From: Clitopilus passeckerianus
Lineage: Eukaryota; Basidiomycota; Agaricomycetes; Agaricales; Entolomataceae
Length of the DNA: 64,000 nucleotides
Direction: 5' to 3'
Assembly: GCA_944990035.1 (NCBI GenBank)
Contig: CALYLX010000001.1
Location: 62,001 to 126,000, forward strand
Part shown: piece after piece, positions 1-11,037 of the stretch
Numbering within the stretch: position 1 is the stretch's first letter
Layout of the letters: the number at the start of each line of letters is the position of its first letter
Notes under the pieces: model-generated
What the model was told of the DNA's origin: nothing
The model's database searches: none
What the model saw: the letters and a program-made list of their open reading frames with translations, nothing else
Made by a program: the position numbers and the translations under genes

Positions 1-513
1 TCTCTCATGTACGCCTTGTCGACATTGTCATTCTGATTTATGTTCTCAGTACGTCATCGGAATAGGTTGAAGATGAAGATGAATTACCATGCAGAAAGCT
101 TGACGGTAGAGGACCATTGCCTCATCAAATTCGCCTCGTGTTTCGTATTTGACGGCTTGCCGATAGATGGTAAGAGCATTGGTAAGACTAGGATGGGCAA
201 CATGAGGAGGCGAAGCCGATGAAGCTGAAGTCACAGTAGCGAAAGCCACCCGGCCGCCTGCAATGACTTGATTCGAAGGGCCGGGTACTGTGTCGTCCGG
301 TATGCCAACACTGGGAGGAGCAGGTGCTTTGCCTTTGGTGGAGGCAGAACTGATGCCCAGCGTACTCAGAACCTGTGCACCCGCATGTAAGTCGCCATTG
401 GCAGTGTTGCCCGATTGGCTTCCTCGTCTCCTTCTGAGTTCACCCAGCCACTCCTGCCTGAACCTAGGAAGCTCTGAGGATTCATCCTCCTGTAAGGGAA
501 TCGAGGATTTCAT
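1..513 (-). CDS. F-box protein, FBXO9/Hrt3-like, N-terminal part (runs off the left edge)
   Basis: Exon 1 is 513..88 and exon 2 starts at 32 and leaves the window; the 55-bp intron (87..33) has GT-AG ends and the frame continues as AFCM then NDNVDKAYMR. The segment FRQEWLGELRRR followed by IYRQAVKYETRGEFDEAM matches the N-terminal TPR-like part of FBXO9/Hrt3 proteins, which place such a repeat before the F-box. Family members act as substrate receptors of SCF ubiquitin ligases. The F-box itself lies outside the window. The start at 513 (MKSSIPLQEDESS) is the nearest methionine before the conserved block; an in-frame methionine at 624 is also possible. Confidence 0.6.
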
Positions 514-930
514 GCAAGGAATGACTAAACCAACGGTAGCACCTCCAGCGATCAATTCAATTTCAAGTAGGTCTTCATGGCGATTACATAAGCGGACTTG
601 TACTATGGGAGTGTCCACTGCCATGGGCCGGCATTCGTGTCGGATTTACTCGCAAGGATTCATTTACGCACCTGCCTCGTTCCGGTCGACGTCTTTGAGC
701 TCGCCTTCCAATCGAACTGAGTGGCAGACTATTCCATATAGATGCTATATCGCTCTCAAGTACAATATGAGCATGACCTCCAGATCTGGGTGAGGAGGGC
801 GAAAAAGGACTGTTAGATGACCACGTGGTATTGCGACCTTGATATTCTTTCGCCATTTGTCACCGCAATATCACTCCAAATCTTACACTCTACGACTGGG
901 ATTTTGACATCTGCGAGAAACAATTCCCAA
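514..930. other. Intergenic, divergent promoter region
   Basis: This lies between the leftward F-box gene and the rightward reductase gene. A 90-codon leftward ORF (856..584) overlaps it but resembles nothing I know. It could be an upstream exon or 5' UTR of the F-box gene. No clear TATA box or repeat is visible. Confidence 0.4.
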
Positions 931-2134
931 ATGCCTGTCATAAAACCAGGTCAGGATCACAAAATTCTTGTCTCCGGAGCAAATGGCTACATCGCTGCCT
1001 GGCTGGCCCGCGTCCTTCTGGAACACGGATACTCAGCCCGTGGAACTGTGAGGATGGAGGAGAAAGAGGTGTATTTGAAGGAACTTTTCAAGGAGCACGG
1101 GGATAGGTTTGAAATCTTTGTTGTGGGGGACAATGTCAAGGCAAGCGATCATTGGCATCTTGAAATAAACCGTACTGAGGTCGAGACGCTCAGGATGGTG
1201 CTTTTGACGAAGCCGTGAAAGACGTCGATGCGATCGCGCACACCGCATCTCCTGTCCCTAACACGGCGAAGAGGGCGAGCGGTACATTGCATATTTTTTC
1301 CTTGAACGATGAATGATCTGAATCAAATACAACTAGAACTTATTGATCCTGCCGTCAAAGGCACTATTGGTATCCTCAAAAGTGCTGAGAAACATGGCGG
1401 ATCTCGCATCAAAAGGATCCTTATTCTTTCTTCAATTTCAGCAATTATTGAGCCGGGCGCTGAGAAAGCATTCACCGAAAATGACTGGAACGAATCTGCG
1501 ATCCCCACAATCCATGAGAAAGGGGATGAAGCTCCTAACATTGTGATGTACCGCGCCTCAAAGGTGTTAGCAGAGAAAGGTATGTGCCGTTAAGTCCCAT
1601 GGATCAGGATGGATTATGACGATTGCGACAGCTGCTTGGGATTTCTACAATGAACACAAAGCCTCTATCTCCTGGGATCTGACAGTTATTAACCCTCCTC
1701 TGGTTTTCGGGCCGACCATCCACCAGGTTGGGCCATCGCCATCGTCACTCAATACCTCTTCTCACATGTGGTACGAGGCAGTTGTCGCTGGATCTATCTC
1801 CTCCAACACATCGCCTAATCTTAGCAAGGGCGAATGTTGGGTTGATGTCCGCGATCTAGTGGAAGCGCTGGCAGTGGCTCTGGAAAAGGAGGCTGCTGGT
1901 GGCGAGAGGATTATAGTATCCGCTGGATCGTATATCTGGCAGGAATGGATTGATGTCGCACGGAGAATCAGGGAGACGTTGCCTATGGGTGCAGAGGGTG
2001 GGGCACCAAAGAATGTACATTATCCGCTGACGCTGGATACAACGAAAGAGAAGAGGATATTGGGGATCAAGTTCAGGACTATGGAGGAGACGGCGAGGGA
2101 TACCCTGGCGGACTATGATTCCAGGGGTTGGTAA
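931..2134 (+). CDS. NAD(P)-dependent epimerase/dehydratase-family reductase (copy 1)
   Basis: Exons 931..1140, 1194..1281, 1337..1579 and 1632..2134 give 347 aa. The N-terminal SGANGYIAAWLARVLLEHGY is the Rossmann NAD(P)-binding loop of extended SDRs. MYRASKVLAEK supplies the YxxxK catalytic pair, and INPPLVFGP is the usual downstream block. The family includes methylglyoxal/ketoreductases and dihydroflavonol-reductase-like enzymes; the substrate cannot be told. Two paralogs, 5637..6853 (+) and 9234..10445 (-), share the same exon 1 length (210 nt) and the same intron phases. The first intron begins with GC (1141..1193), where the paralogs have GT. The start MPVIKPGQ matches the paralog starts MPIISSNQ and MPTIAPGQ. 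Confidence 0.88.
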
Positions 2135-2489
2135 ATGCTATTAAAGTAAGGGCGGTTGCGCAAACCAGAACAACAGGCTCATGCCTGCCCATCAAGCTGT
2201 CCATGGATCGCTGTAATTGTACGACCCTCGCGGCCGCCTTGGTAGTAGCTACAATTACTCTACTTATGTGATACCTTGGAAGGGATTTTAATGTTTACTA
2301 GTCAGCCATCCCCAAATTCCAGGTTCACTGGGTTACGAAGTGAGATTAAAAGAAAATTGAGAAAGACGAATGCCTTGGATGTGATTGGCTTGCTAGAGGA
2401 GCTGGCTCAAGCCGAGAAGATGCCGTTGCCTAATCTAGGCTCTATCGACCTGATCCGGTTGTTCCGGGATGATCACTAACAAATTGATC

Positions 2490-2810
2490 AACCTTTCGGC
2501 TCTGAACCCTCTTCGCATGGTGTCAATGGAGGAGGAGCGGATATCCCAGAACTTCGTTCTCCTAACTGAACACCCAATTATACAACCGAAACTGGAATAC
2601 GAGATGCCGCTGCCTCGCTTATTCCAAAAAATTGCCTGAACTTTGCAACCTTACCTCACATATCGTCTTCGAAGCCGTGTTGAACGTTGCTTGAACTTGA
2701 ACGAGGTAGTCGTGCCATCAGAGCATGGGTACGAAGCTATTCCTGGTATCTTTGACCCTGAAAGATTCACCACGATCCAGAACCGCGCCAATGCTATCAC
2801 GGCTTGAAGT
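2490..2810 (+). pseudogene. Decayed P450 fragment (I-helix to PERF region)
   Basis: Rightward pieces in changing frames recall the neighbouring P450s: QNFVLLTEHPIIQPKLEYEM (I-helix to J-helix region), NLTSHIVFEAVLN (cf. NLPYLQAVINE) and FDPERFTT (PERF motif). Stops and frame changes interrupt them, and the regions between are missing. It lies directly 5' of the intact P450 at 2864. A 67-codon ORF just upstream (2276..2479) ends before a PFGS-like piece and may belong to the same relic, but I cannot show it. 2135-2489 otherwise holds only the 3' flank of the reductase and one copy of a 25-bp repeat. Confidence 0.45.
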
Positions 2811-2863
2811 GACCATCTCTTGGTTAGCTTCCAGCACGATTGACTCCCTCCATCGCTTGTCTG

Positions 2864-5042
2864 ATGTCTTCCTGGCTCTCCACGTCAGCCATAGCTGGTG
2901 TAGTTGCATTTGCGACTTGGGCTCTACTTCGCTTGGCCGGATATGGAAAAAGAGAGGCCTTGTTGCCACCTGGGCCTCCAACCAAGCTTTTGGTTGGAAA
3001 CATGACAATATGGCCCAAGTCGGCTCCACATCTTCGGTGAGTGTTGATACCGCTCCCAAGGATAATACTCAATGACATTTTCACTCAGATTCACGGAATG
3101 GGCGTCTCAGTACGGCGAGATCTACAGCCTGAAGCTTGCGCATAAGACTTATGTCGTTTTGACTTCGCTTGACGCCATCCATGACATCCTGGGCAAACAG
3201 TCTGCGCTATCTTCTGACCGACCTCCTAACCACATCAGGGATTGCATAGAAGGTCAAGATAATCATCTGGCATTGTGAGTTTGCACCAATTGTCCCATGT
3301 GCTGAAGAGCTAACCATTTTTCAGAGGAAGGAACAGTACGTGCATTCTAGCAGTTGGGAGATGTGCCGGTTGTTTACTTGAACGTTAGCACCCCGGTGGA
3401 GAGCCCTGCGACGTGCAGCTCAACAGATCGTGTCACCTCAAGCATGCCGAGACCACTTAGCAATACAGCAAGCAGAAAGCGTGCAGCTAATATTCGACAT
3501 TCTTCAAAAGCCGAAGGTAATTTGGGTCGTTCGGTATGATCTCTATAACTCAAACTCCTTGCAGGTCGTCAGGCAGCATCTTCAACGATACGCGACCTCT
3601 GTGATATTCGCAGTCATGTTCGGGATCAGGCTCCCTCTCTCAACTACGCCTCTGTTTCTGAAGTTCTGGGAGATGCTGGACAAGACTACGCATCTCAGTT
3701 CTCCAACTTCTCACCCTCCCATTGACACCTTCCCCATTCTGAAGTATATCCCTGAAAGATGGGCTCCTTGGAAGGCCAAGTGTCGGGAACTGAAAGCGCT
3801 ACAGAGGAGGGTACTTGGTGACATCCTGGGTCTAATCAAAGATCGCCTTGCTGTGGGTGCGGGAAATGGGTGTTTCATGGAGGAGGTGTATACGAGGGCC
3901 GAAGAGTGGGGCTTAGACGAGGATGCCGTGCTGTAAGACCGTTTCTTTGTTCAATCTCGAAATCGAAATGTAGCTGAACTTCCGTCAGGCCTTTTGGTTT
4001 CGTCATGACAGCAGCAGGAGCGGATACAACAGCAACATTTTTACACAACTTCGTCCTGTTTATTACAAAGCATCCCGAGGTGCAGCAGAAAGCTCAGGAG
4101 GAGATCACCAGAGTTGTTGGCAATGACCGGATGCCTGAGCTTAGTGATTTCGCTAACCTTCCCTATCTACAAGCTGTGATCAACGAGGTGTGTATCCCGA
4201 TAATTGTCGTGTTTTACACTCTGAATTGACTGTCTGAACACAGACACATCGACTTCGTCCCGTTGCTTCTTTAGCAGTTCCACATGCCGCGTCGGAGGAC
4301 ATTCGGTATGGAAACTACGTTATTCCGAAAGGCGCCGTCATCTTTCAGAACACCTGTAAGCGTTCGCTCAATAGATGGGCTATGGTTGCTGACACCATTA
4401 TAAGGGGGTTTATTCCACGATCCCGCAGTCTTCCCAGATCCGGATACGTTCTACCCAGAGCGTTTCATCGTCGACCCCGAACTAAACGAGTATGTCGACT
4501 ATATTTTTGGAAGTGGCAGGGTATGTTGAGATCCTCCCATCACCCTCGTCTAATGCTTATACACGATTTGTGATAGCGTTACTGCGTCGGTGTTCATCTT
4601 GCTCAGAATTCGATTGTGAGCCATGCAGCTCTATTTCTCATCTCTTTGAACAACTGATCTCATGCACCGTAGCGGATCAACACCATGAATCTGCTCTGGG
4701 CTTTCAACTTCAGGAAGATGCTGAATGAAGCCGGTAGTGTCATCGAATTAGGCCTGAAGGAAGCCAACCAAGCGGTATGTTGGGCTCCTTGGATCCTTCT
4801 TGGAAGCAGCTGATGGTGTTTGCATTCGCATTAAGGGCCTGGTACAACGTCCCGAGGACTTCCCCGTTTCGATCAAACCCCGGAGCGCTCACCACGAGAA
4901 AGTGCTTCGGCAGGCCATGAAGGACACGGGAGAGGCTTTCACGCCTTTCGAATATGACCTAACTGAGGAGGATCGAGTTTATGCGGAAACTACGAGGCGA
5001 GAAGCCTGCAAGGAAGCTGGATCAAAAGGAGGAGTATCCTGA
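2864..5042 (+). CDS. Cytochrome P450 monooxygenase, OrdA-like (gene A)
   Basis: Eleven exons: 2864..3036, 3089..3274, 3325..3335, 3389..3516, 3565..3932, 3989..4187, 4244..4355, 4405..4520, 4577..4615, 4673..4774, 4836..5042. Total 1641 nt, 546 aa, normal for a fungal P450. An N-terminal membrane anchor (GVVAFATWALLRLAGYG) precedes the hinge LLPPGPPTKLLVGN, consistent with ER anchoring. Further motifs are the I-helix AGADTT, ETHR (ExxR), PERF and the heme loop FGSGRRYCVG with the thiolate Cys. It is expected to hydroxylate a small lipophilic substrate using a P450 reductase; the substrate is unknown. Exon 3 is only 11 nt and is needed for the frame (GRNTPRWRALRR). It sits between reductase copies 1 and 2 on the same strand and is the close paralog of gene C at 29.2-31.4 kb. 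Confidence 0.9.
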
Positions 5043-5636
5043 TACCGTGTTCTGTACGTGCATCTGCACCGCGTTGTTAGCTTTTAATACATGTGTTATG
5101 TCGCCATCGTATGTATGAATGAGAGTCGAAGTTCCAAACCAATTCCAGTTTAGCCTTTCGGGGAAGTCTAGGTTCACCAGGTTACGAAGTGAGGGAACGA
5201 CGAAACCATAAGCTTAGTGGAGTGGTTTTGCTCCTCTCTCTCTCTCTCTCTTGTCTGGTTCAAAGCTTTTTAACTTGAGCCTCTCAGGGGCTATTCAGCC
5301 CAAATAGACGGGAGAAAGAAGGTTTGATGGGAACGGCCCGGTCATCCGGTGTCTTTTTTCGCTCATGACCACCACCACCTGGAACGCGAGACCGTTCATA
5401 CGCATTCTCCTGGTACTTCACAGATAGAGGTCGTGCTAATAATGACGCCTTAAATTCTGGCTGCTGGCTCATATGCAACACACCTCCTACTGCACGGCTT
5501 AGCCTTGAAGCGCACACAGGATACAGGACCCGTGTATCTGCCGACAATTCAGATGACTAGTCAGACTTCTCTCCTATTAAAACTTCTGGTGCCCACGTAA
5601 TCCAGGCCTTCGCTGTCGACATTGATAAGAGACCGC
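5043..5636. other. Intergenic between P450 A and reductase copy 2
   Basis: It holds the P450 3' flank, the second copy of a roughly 25-bp repeat (5169..5193) and a short CT microsatellite. The leftward 87-codon ORF at 5547..5284 resembles nothing known and is not called. Confidence 0.4.
5234..5250. repeat. CT dinucleotide microsatellite
   Basis: An uninterrupted run of CT units lies about 390 bp upstream of the reductase start at 5637. It could be a pyrimidine-rich promoter element or plain simple repeat; nothing decides between them. Confidence 0.7.
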
Positions 5637-6853
5637 ATGCCTATCATAAGTTCTAACCAAGCCCACAAAGTCCTCGTCTCAGGCGCGAATGGGTACATCG
5701 CTTCCTGGGTCGTTCATGTTCTTCTTGAGCGTGGATACTCGGTTCGTGGGACTGTGAGGTCGGAGGAGAAGGGGGAGACTTTGAAGGAGGTGTTTAAGGG
5801 ATATGGGGATAGGTTTGAAGTTGCGGTCGTTGAGGACAATATCAAGGTAAGGTTATCAGGTGCTCTAGACGGTTCATATTGAGGCTAAAGACCTTTGATA
5901 CTCTAGGATGGCGCATTTGACGAAGCTGTGAAAGGAGTGGACGCAATCGCCCACACCGCATCTCCAGTTCCTATGATCACTGCCCATCAGACTGCAGATG
6001 GTGCGATTCTTCCCTTACATCCAATTCTATAGACACCTGATGGGGAAGATAACAGGAATCATTCAACCTGCTCTCAAAGGCACCTTGGGTATCCTCGAAA
6101 GCGCTAAGAAGTACGGAGGCTCCCGTATCAAACGAATCCTCGTCCTCTCGTCGACTTCAGCCATCCGTGAAATGACCGTTGACAAGGTCTTCACTGAAGA
6201 AGACTGGAACGAGTCTGCTATCCCTTCCGTCAAGGAAAAAGGCGATGCGTCTAACCAGCTGTACTCCGCTTCTAAGGTTTCAGCGGAAAGGGGTGCGTTA
6301 CACTCTTCCAATAACCAAAGTGAAAGATTCTAAAATCTGAGTCAATGTAGCTGCTTGGGATTTTTACAACACACACAAAGCAACCCTATCCTGGGACCTG
6401 ACAGTTCTCAACCCACCATTCGTCTTCGGCCCAACCTTCCACCTAGTCGGAGAGTCACCAACCTCACTCAATACCTCAAGCCAAGTATGGTACAACGCCG
6501 TCGTTTCCGGATCCTATTCCTCGAATCCAACAGCCCTCCTCACTCAAGGCGCTGCCTGGGTCGACGTGCGCGACATATCAGAGGCAACCACGGTGGCTCT
6601 GGAGAAGGAAGCTGCAGGTGGGGAGAGGATCATCGTGCATGCTGGCTCCTACGTCTGGCAGGAGTGGATTGATGCTGCGAGGAAGACTAAGGAGACGTTA
6701 CCCAAGGGTGCGGAGGGTGGTGTGCCGAAGGATGTTAAGTATCCCATGAGGTTTAGTGGTGAGAAGGAGAAGAGGATATTGGGGATCAAGTTTAGGACGA
6801 TGGAGGAGACGGCGAAGGATATCCTGAAGGATTATGACTCTAGGGGTTGGTAA
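5637..6853 (+). CDS. NAD(P)-dependent epimerase/dehydratase-family reductase (copy 2)
   Basis: Exons 5637..5846, 5907..6000, 6056..6292 and 6351..6853 give 347 aa, the same length as copy 1. It has the nucleotide-binding loop SGANGYIASWVVHVLLERGY, the catalytic YSASK and the C-terminal FRTMEETAKDILKDYDSRGW shared with its paralogs. All introns are GT-AG. An upstream TTG in frame was not used as start because all three paralogs begin MPxI. Likely a cytosolic aldehyde/ketone reductase; the substrate is not predictable. Confidence 0.9.
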
Positions 6854-7324
6854 TCTTATTGGCTTCTCAGGGCCGTTGTATGTTTTGTTCTGTCTAAAGG
6901 CAATAAATAGCGATACTTGCTTTGGCAAACAGCACTTCTTGGCCTCTTGGAGGGTTTCAGCTTCCGATTGTTTTCCAGCTGCCTTGACCCGTTCTTTGCT
7001 CTTTATAAAATTTCGTGCCGCTTTCCTCATTTTGTTAGAAATACTGCTTCCGCATGGTTTCCACTGATAAATTGTTCATATATACACCAATGAACGCGAC
7101 GATAACGCGTAAAATGCTGAGCAAACCGCACTAAGCGACGACGAACGGATCTTGACCTTCCAAGATCCAACCGAGTCGAAGCGATCAAATATATACCCGT
7201 CCATGGCGTCAACCGCGTCCCCGCGTTCGACTCCTCCTTACCTCTCCTCTTTTACCCTCCTCCTGCTCTTTCCTTATCCTTCTCTACATAGCTTCAGACC
7301 GTCAAGGACAACTAACACGAACTA
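6854..7324. other. Intergenic upstream of the E2 gene
   Basis: Holds the 3' flank of reductase copy 2 and the promoter of the mitochondrial E2 gene. A CT-rich stretch lies at about 7226-7300, just before the start, as is common in fungal housekeeping promoters. No ORF with recognisable similarity. Confidence 0.4.
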
Positions 7325-9122
7325 ATGAACGTCCTCCTCACACGGCGCTGTTGGCACCTGGCAGGAAGGTCCGGAAGGCGAACTCTCCAGAAGTCATTAT
7401 TCCATACCTCGCCGATATGGAACAAGAAAGTCCTACAAAGTTTTAAGCTTGCTGATATCGGGGAGGGCATTACTGAGTGCGAGGTTATCCGATGGTCCGT
7501 GCGCCCTGTTCCCAATGGACTTTAGCTCATTTCAATCCTTGTTACAGGTCGGTCAAGCCCCAAGCACAAATCAGTGCCTTTGACCCACTCTGTGAAGTTC
7601 AATCCGACAAGGCCAGCGTGGAGATAACCTCTCCCTTCGACGGCATTGTCAAAGAGATCCTTGTCAAAGAAGGAGACATAGCTAAAGTCGGAGAGGGGCT
7701 TTGCTTGATTGAAGTCGAATATGAGGGTGAAGCTCTCGCTGAGGAGACTGCAGACTTGCACCAAACGTCGCCCACGGATGCAGATAAAGCTCCTGAATCC
7801 AGGACGACTAGGTCTGCGCCTGCTTCTGAGGACCTGGCACCTCCTCCAGCTGCTGCTGAACGTGAGCCCGAACCCCGGAGACGTCATCCCCTAGATCCGA
7901 ACTATACCCCGCCTGCTTCGTCCCAGTCTTCCTCATCGCCATCCAAACCGCATTCAGATGCAGACGTACTTGCACCACCTTCTGTGCGCCATTTTGCACG
8001 CGCGAATGGAGTGGACTTGGCAGTACTGTCACCTGGGTCTGGAAGGAACGGAAGGATAGAGAAGGCAGATGTCCGGGCTTTCTTGGACGGCTCTCATACG
8101 AGTCAAACTGCAGGAGCTGGCACTGCCGCTCAGGGTACATCTCGGGTACCATCCGGCGAGGAAGTTGTCGTCGATCTGGGCAGGACGAGGTACGGAATGT
8201 GGAAAGCTATGGAAAAGGTTCGTTCTTTCGCTCCGGGAAACTCTCATTCACTGACTATATGCGCCTTCAGAGCCTCGAAATCCCCCATTTCGGCTACTCG
8301 ACCATGCTAGACCTTACAAACCTCCAACGAATGCTCCCCATCTTCAACTCCAACATCCCAGCGCACTTCCTGCCCGCCGATTCCCCAGCCCTAGCAGCGC
8401 ACAAGAAACGCTACTCCCTCGTCCACCCGCACTCCGTCTACCACGGCTCCAACGCCTCCCCAGCCCACCCCAGCGTCCCGGAAACACACCAATACAGCCG
8501 CCTCACAATGCTCCCCGTCCTCCTCAAAACACTCTCCAAAGCAATGTCCGAATGGCCTCTATTCCGCTCCACCATCACGCCCACCTCCTCCTCCTCTTCA
8601 GGATCTTCCAAACCAACACTAACCATCCGCCCCACCGCTGACATCTCCATCGCCCTATCCACCCCCTCCGGACTCTACGCACCCACCCTATCAGGCGTAG
8701 ACCAAGACTCGATATACACCATCGCTGGCAGAGTCGCACACCTCTCCACCCTCGCCCGCACGACCGGCTTAGGGCCAAACGAGCTCCCCAAACGCGGTGG
8801 CTCCATTAGCGTCTCGAACGTCGGCGCCATCGGAAAAGGCGTCTTTGCGCATCCGGTGCTCGTCCCGGGAAGTGGTGGAGTTGCGATTGTGGCTCTGGGA
8901 AGGGCACATTGGGTGTGGGATGTTGATAGTGAGGGGACGTGGGAGGATGGTCTGGACTTTGGTATTGAGGGGGAGAAGAAGAAGGGCGAGAGGAGGTTGA
9001 AGATGGGTGTTAGCTGGAGTGCGGATCATAGAGTCGTTGAAGGTGCGGAGATGGCTGCTTTTGTGGAGTGTTGGAGGTCGTATGTCGAGCAGCCTGAGAG
9101 GTTGATTGCGGACGGTGTGTAA
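7325..9122 (+). CDS. Branched-chain 2-oxoacid dehydrogenase E2 (dihydrolipoyl acyltransferase)
   Basis: Exons 7325..7494, 7548..8217 and 8271..9122 give 563 aa. The N-terminus is rich in Arg/Ser and lacks acid residues, typical of a mitochondrial presequence. A lipoyl domain follows, with the lipoyl Lys in EVQSDKASVEI (about residue 78). After a Pro/Ser-rich linker comes the E3/E1-binding domain (PSVRHFARANGVDL... GRIEKADVRAFL), then the catalytic acyltransferase domain ending SADHRVVEGAEMAAF. This E2 forms the core of the complex that oxidises the keto acids of Leu, Ile and Val. The usual HRxxDG active-site motif reads HRVVEG here. The N-terminal EVQSDKAS and the overall arrangement favour the branched-chain E2 over the pyruvate or 2-oxoglutarate E2. 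It ends 111 bp from the convergent reductase copy 3. Confidence 0.9.
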
Positions 9123-9233
9123 GGATGGCTGTATGCGTCTATATGCACGCATATATGAAGTTTGGAGCATACCAGGACGGTAGTAGAGGCAATATGTATA
9201 TATTATTCCACAATTACAATAAACGAGTTTTCT

Positions 9234-10445
9234 TTACCAACCCCTCGACTCGAAATCGGCAAGAGTATCCTTTGCCAATTCCTCCTTGGTCTTGAAGTTG
9301 ATACCCAAGATCCTCTTCTCCTTCTCCGTGCTATACCTGATAGGATACTTGACATCCTTGGGTGTTCCGCTCTCAACACCTTTCGGTAAGGTATCCTTGA
9401 TCTTGCTAGCAACGTCAATCCACTCTTGCCAGACGAACGAGCCCGCAGACACGATTATCCTCTCTCCACCCGCAGCTTCCTTCTCCAGCGCCCTCGCATG
9501 CGCCTCTGCCAGATCACGTACATCGACCCAGGCGGAGCCCTGAGTTACAAGTGCATCGGGCTTGGAGGAGAGAGATCCCGAAACGACGACGTCGTACCAC
9601 TGCTGGGCGGAGGTGTTGAGCGAGGTGGCGGAGGATACGGCGTGGATGGTGGGCCCGAAGACGAAAGGCGGGTTGAGGACTGTCAGGTCCCAGGATAGAG
9701 AAGACTTGTTCTTTTGGACGAACTCCCAGGCCGCTGATTCGCATTATTAGTTCGTGAAGAGGGGAAGAGAAGTGACTATATGCGTACCCTTTTCAGCCAA
9801 AGTCTTTGAAGCTCGGTATATATCGAGGCCAGAGGCGTTGTCGCCTTGTTCTTTGACCGCTTTGATAGAGGCTTCGTTCCAGTCTAATTCGGAGAAGACT
9901 TTGGAGCTGCCTGGTTCGAGAACTGAGGCGCAGGATGCGAGGACGAGGATTCGTTTCAAGTTCGGACTGCCGTTCTTCAGTGCACTTTCTAGGATGCCAA
10001 CGGTGCCCTTGACGGCGGGTTGTATGAGTTCTGGCGGGGTGGTCAGGTTGGGAGGCAATTTCAGGCAAAGTTAGGGGCATACCGTCTGCACTCTTGGGGC
10101 CGGTGTAGAATGGCGATGCTGTATGCGCAATTGCATCCACGCCTTTGACGGCTTCGTCGAACGCACCATCCTAGAAACACAATAGCGATATCAGCTTGAG
10201 GATCAATCGAACTTGGACCTCGCTGGGAAGCATACCTTGACATTGTCCTCGACGATGGCGATCTCAAATTTATCTCCATACTCTTTAAAAATCTCCTTCA
10301 AATGTTTCCCTTTTTCCTCCGTCCTCACAGTTCCACGAACAGAATATCCACGTTCGAGCAGAACGCGCACAACCCAGGCTGCAATGTAGCCATTAGCTCC
10401 TGACACGAGAACTTTTTGATTCTGGCCAGGTGCGATGGTAGGCAT
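9234..10445 (-). CDS. NAD(P)-dependent epimerase/dehydratase-family reductase (copy 3)
   Basis: Minus-strand exons 10445..10236, 10170..10083, 10030..9788 and 9733..9234 give 346 aa. Motifs are SGANGYIAAWVVRVLLERGY for cofactor binding and YRASKTLAEK with the catalytic Tyr and Lys. The first three coding exons have the same lengths as in copy 1 (210, 88, 243 nt), so the copies arose by gene duplication with intron positions kept. It is oriented opposite to copies 1 and 2, and the E2 gene lies between. No TATA box is obvious. Confidence 0.9.
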
Positions 10446-11037
10446 TCTTATAGCTTTCTTGTGGGGGGTTGTTCGTGGGCGAGATAACGGGGAAGATATG
10501 CGATAACATAAAAATATTGCGAACGAGGGGTTAAATATTGTTGCGAGAGGGCTAGCACGTGGTCCTGCCCAACATTGGGCTGAGTGAGCAGGACGTGAGC
10601 GTTGTCATCGGACAGAGAAGGCTAACTCATCAACGAGGCCAGCCAAGAGCCCAGCGCAAAGAGAGCCGAGAGATGCATAATGAGGATGTGGTGATCGTGC
10701 AAAGGTCCGTGGTGGTCGTTGAAGCGAAGTGTCGGATGCCATTGCGATCAGCATTTGGGTTGCTAAAATGGCTTGGTCATCGTCGTCTCTTGCCAGTGGT
10801 CCAGTGCAAAAGTAGATTTTTACCATACAGCAGGGGCCACAAGGGAAGGTATGAATTGCAATTGAATGTGGTCCATGTGGTTCAGCTCAGGTTCAATTCG
10901 AAAACAATCAATAGAATTGGCGGAGAAACTTCCCAAATTCTATTCTAAATACAACAATCCAGTATGTTGACATATATCCCGGACCAAAATTATATACACG
11001 AAGACGAAGACGAGGTCAAATTCCCAGGTTTTGCAAA
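10446..11037. other. Intergenic
   Basis: Holds the promoter of reductase copy 3 and the 3' flank of the O-methyltransferase. A 129-codon rightward ORF (10559..10948) looks compositional and matches no family I know. Nothing else seen. Confidence 0.35.

Noticed and set aside
7477..8310. ORF starting inside the first intron of the E2 gene
   Set aside because: Its frame is the E2 frame; the upstream codons are intron sequence and the true start is at 7325.
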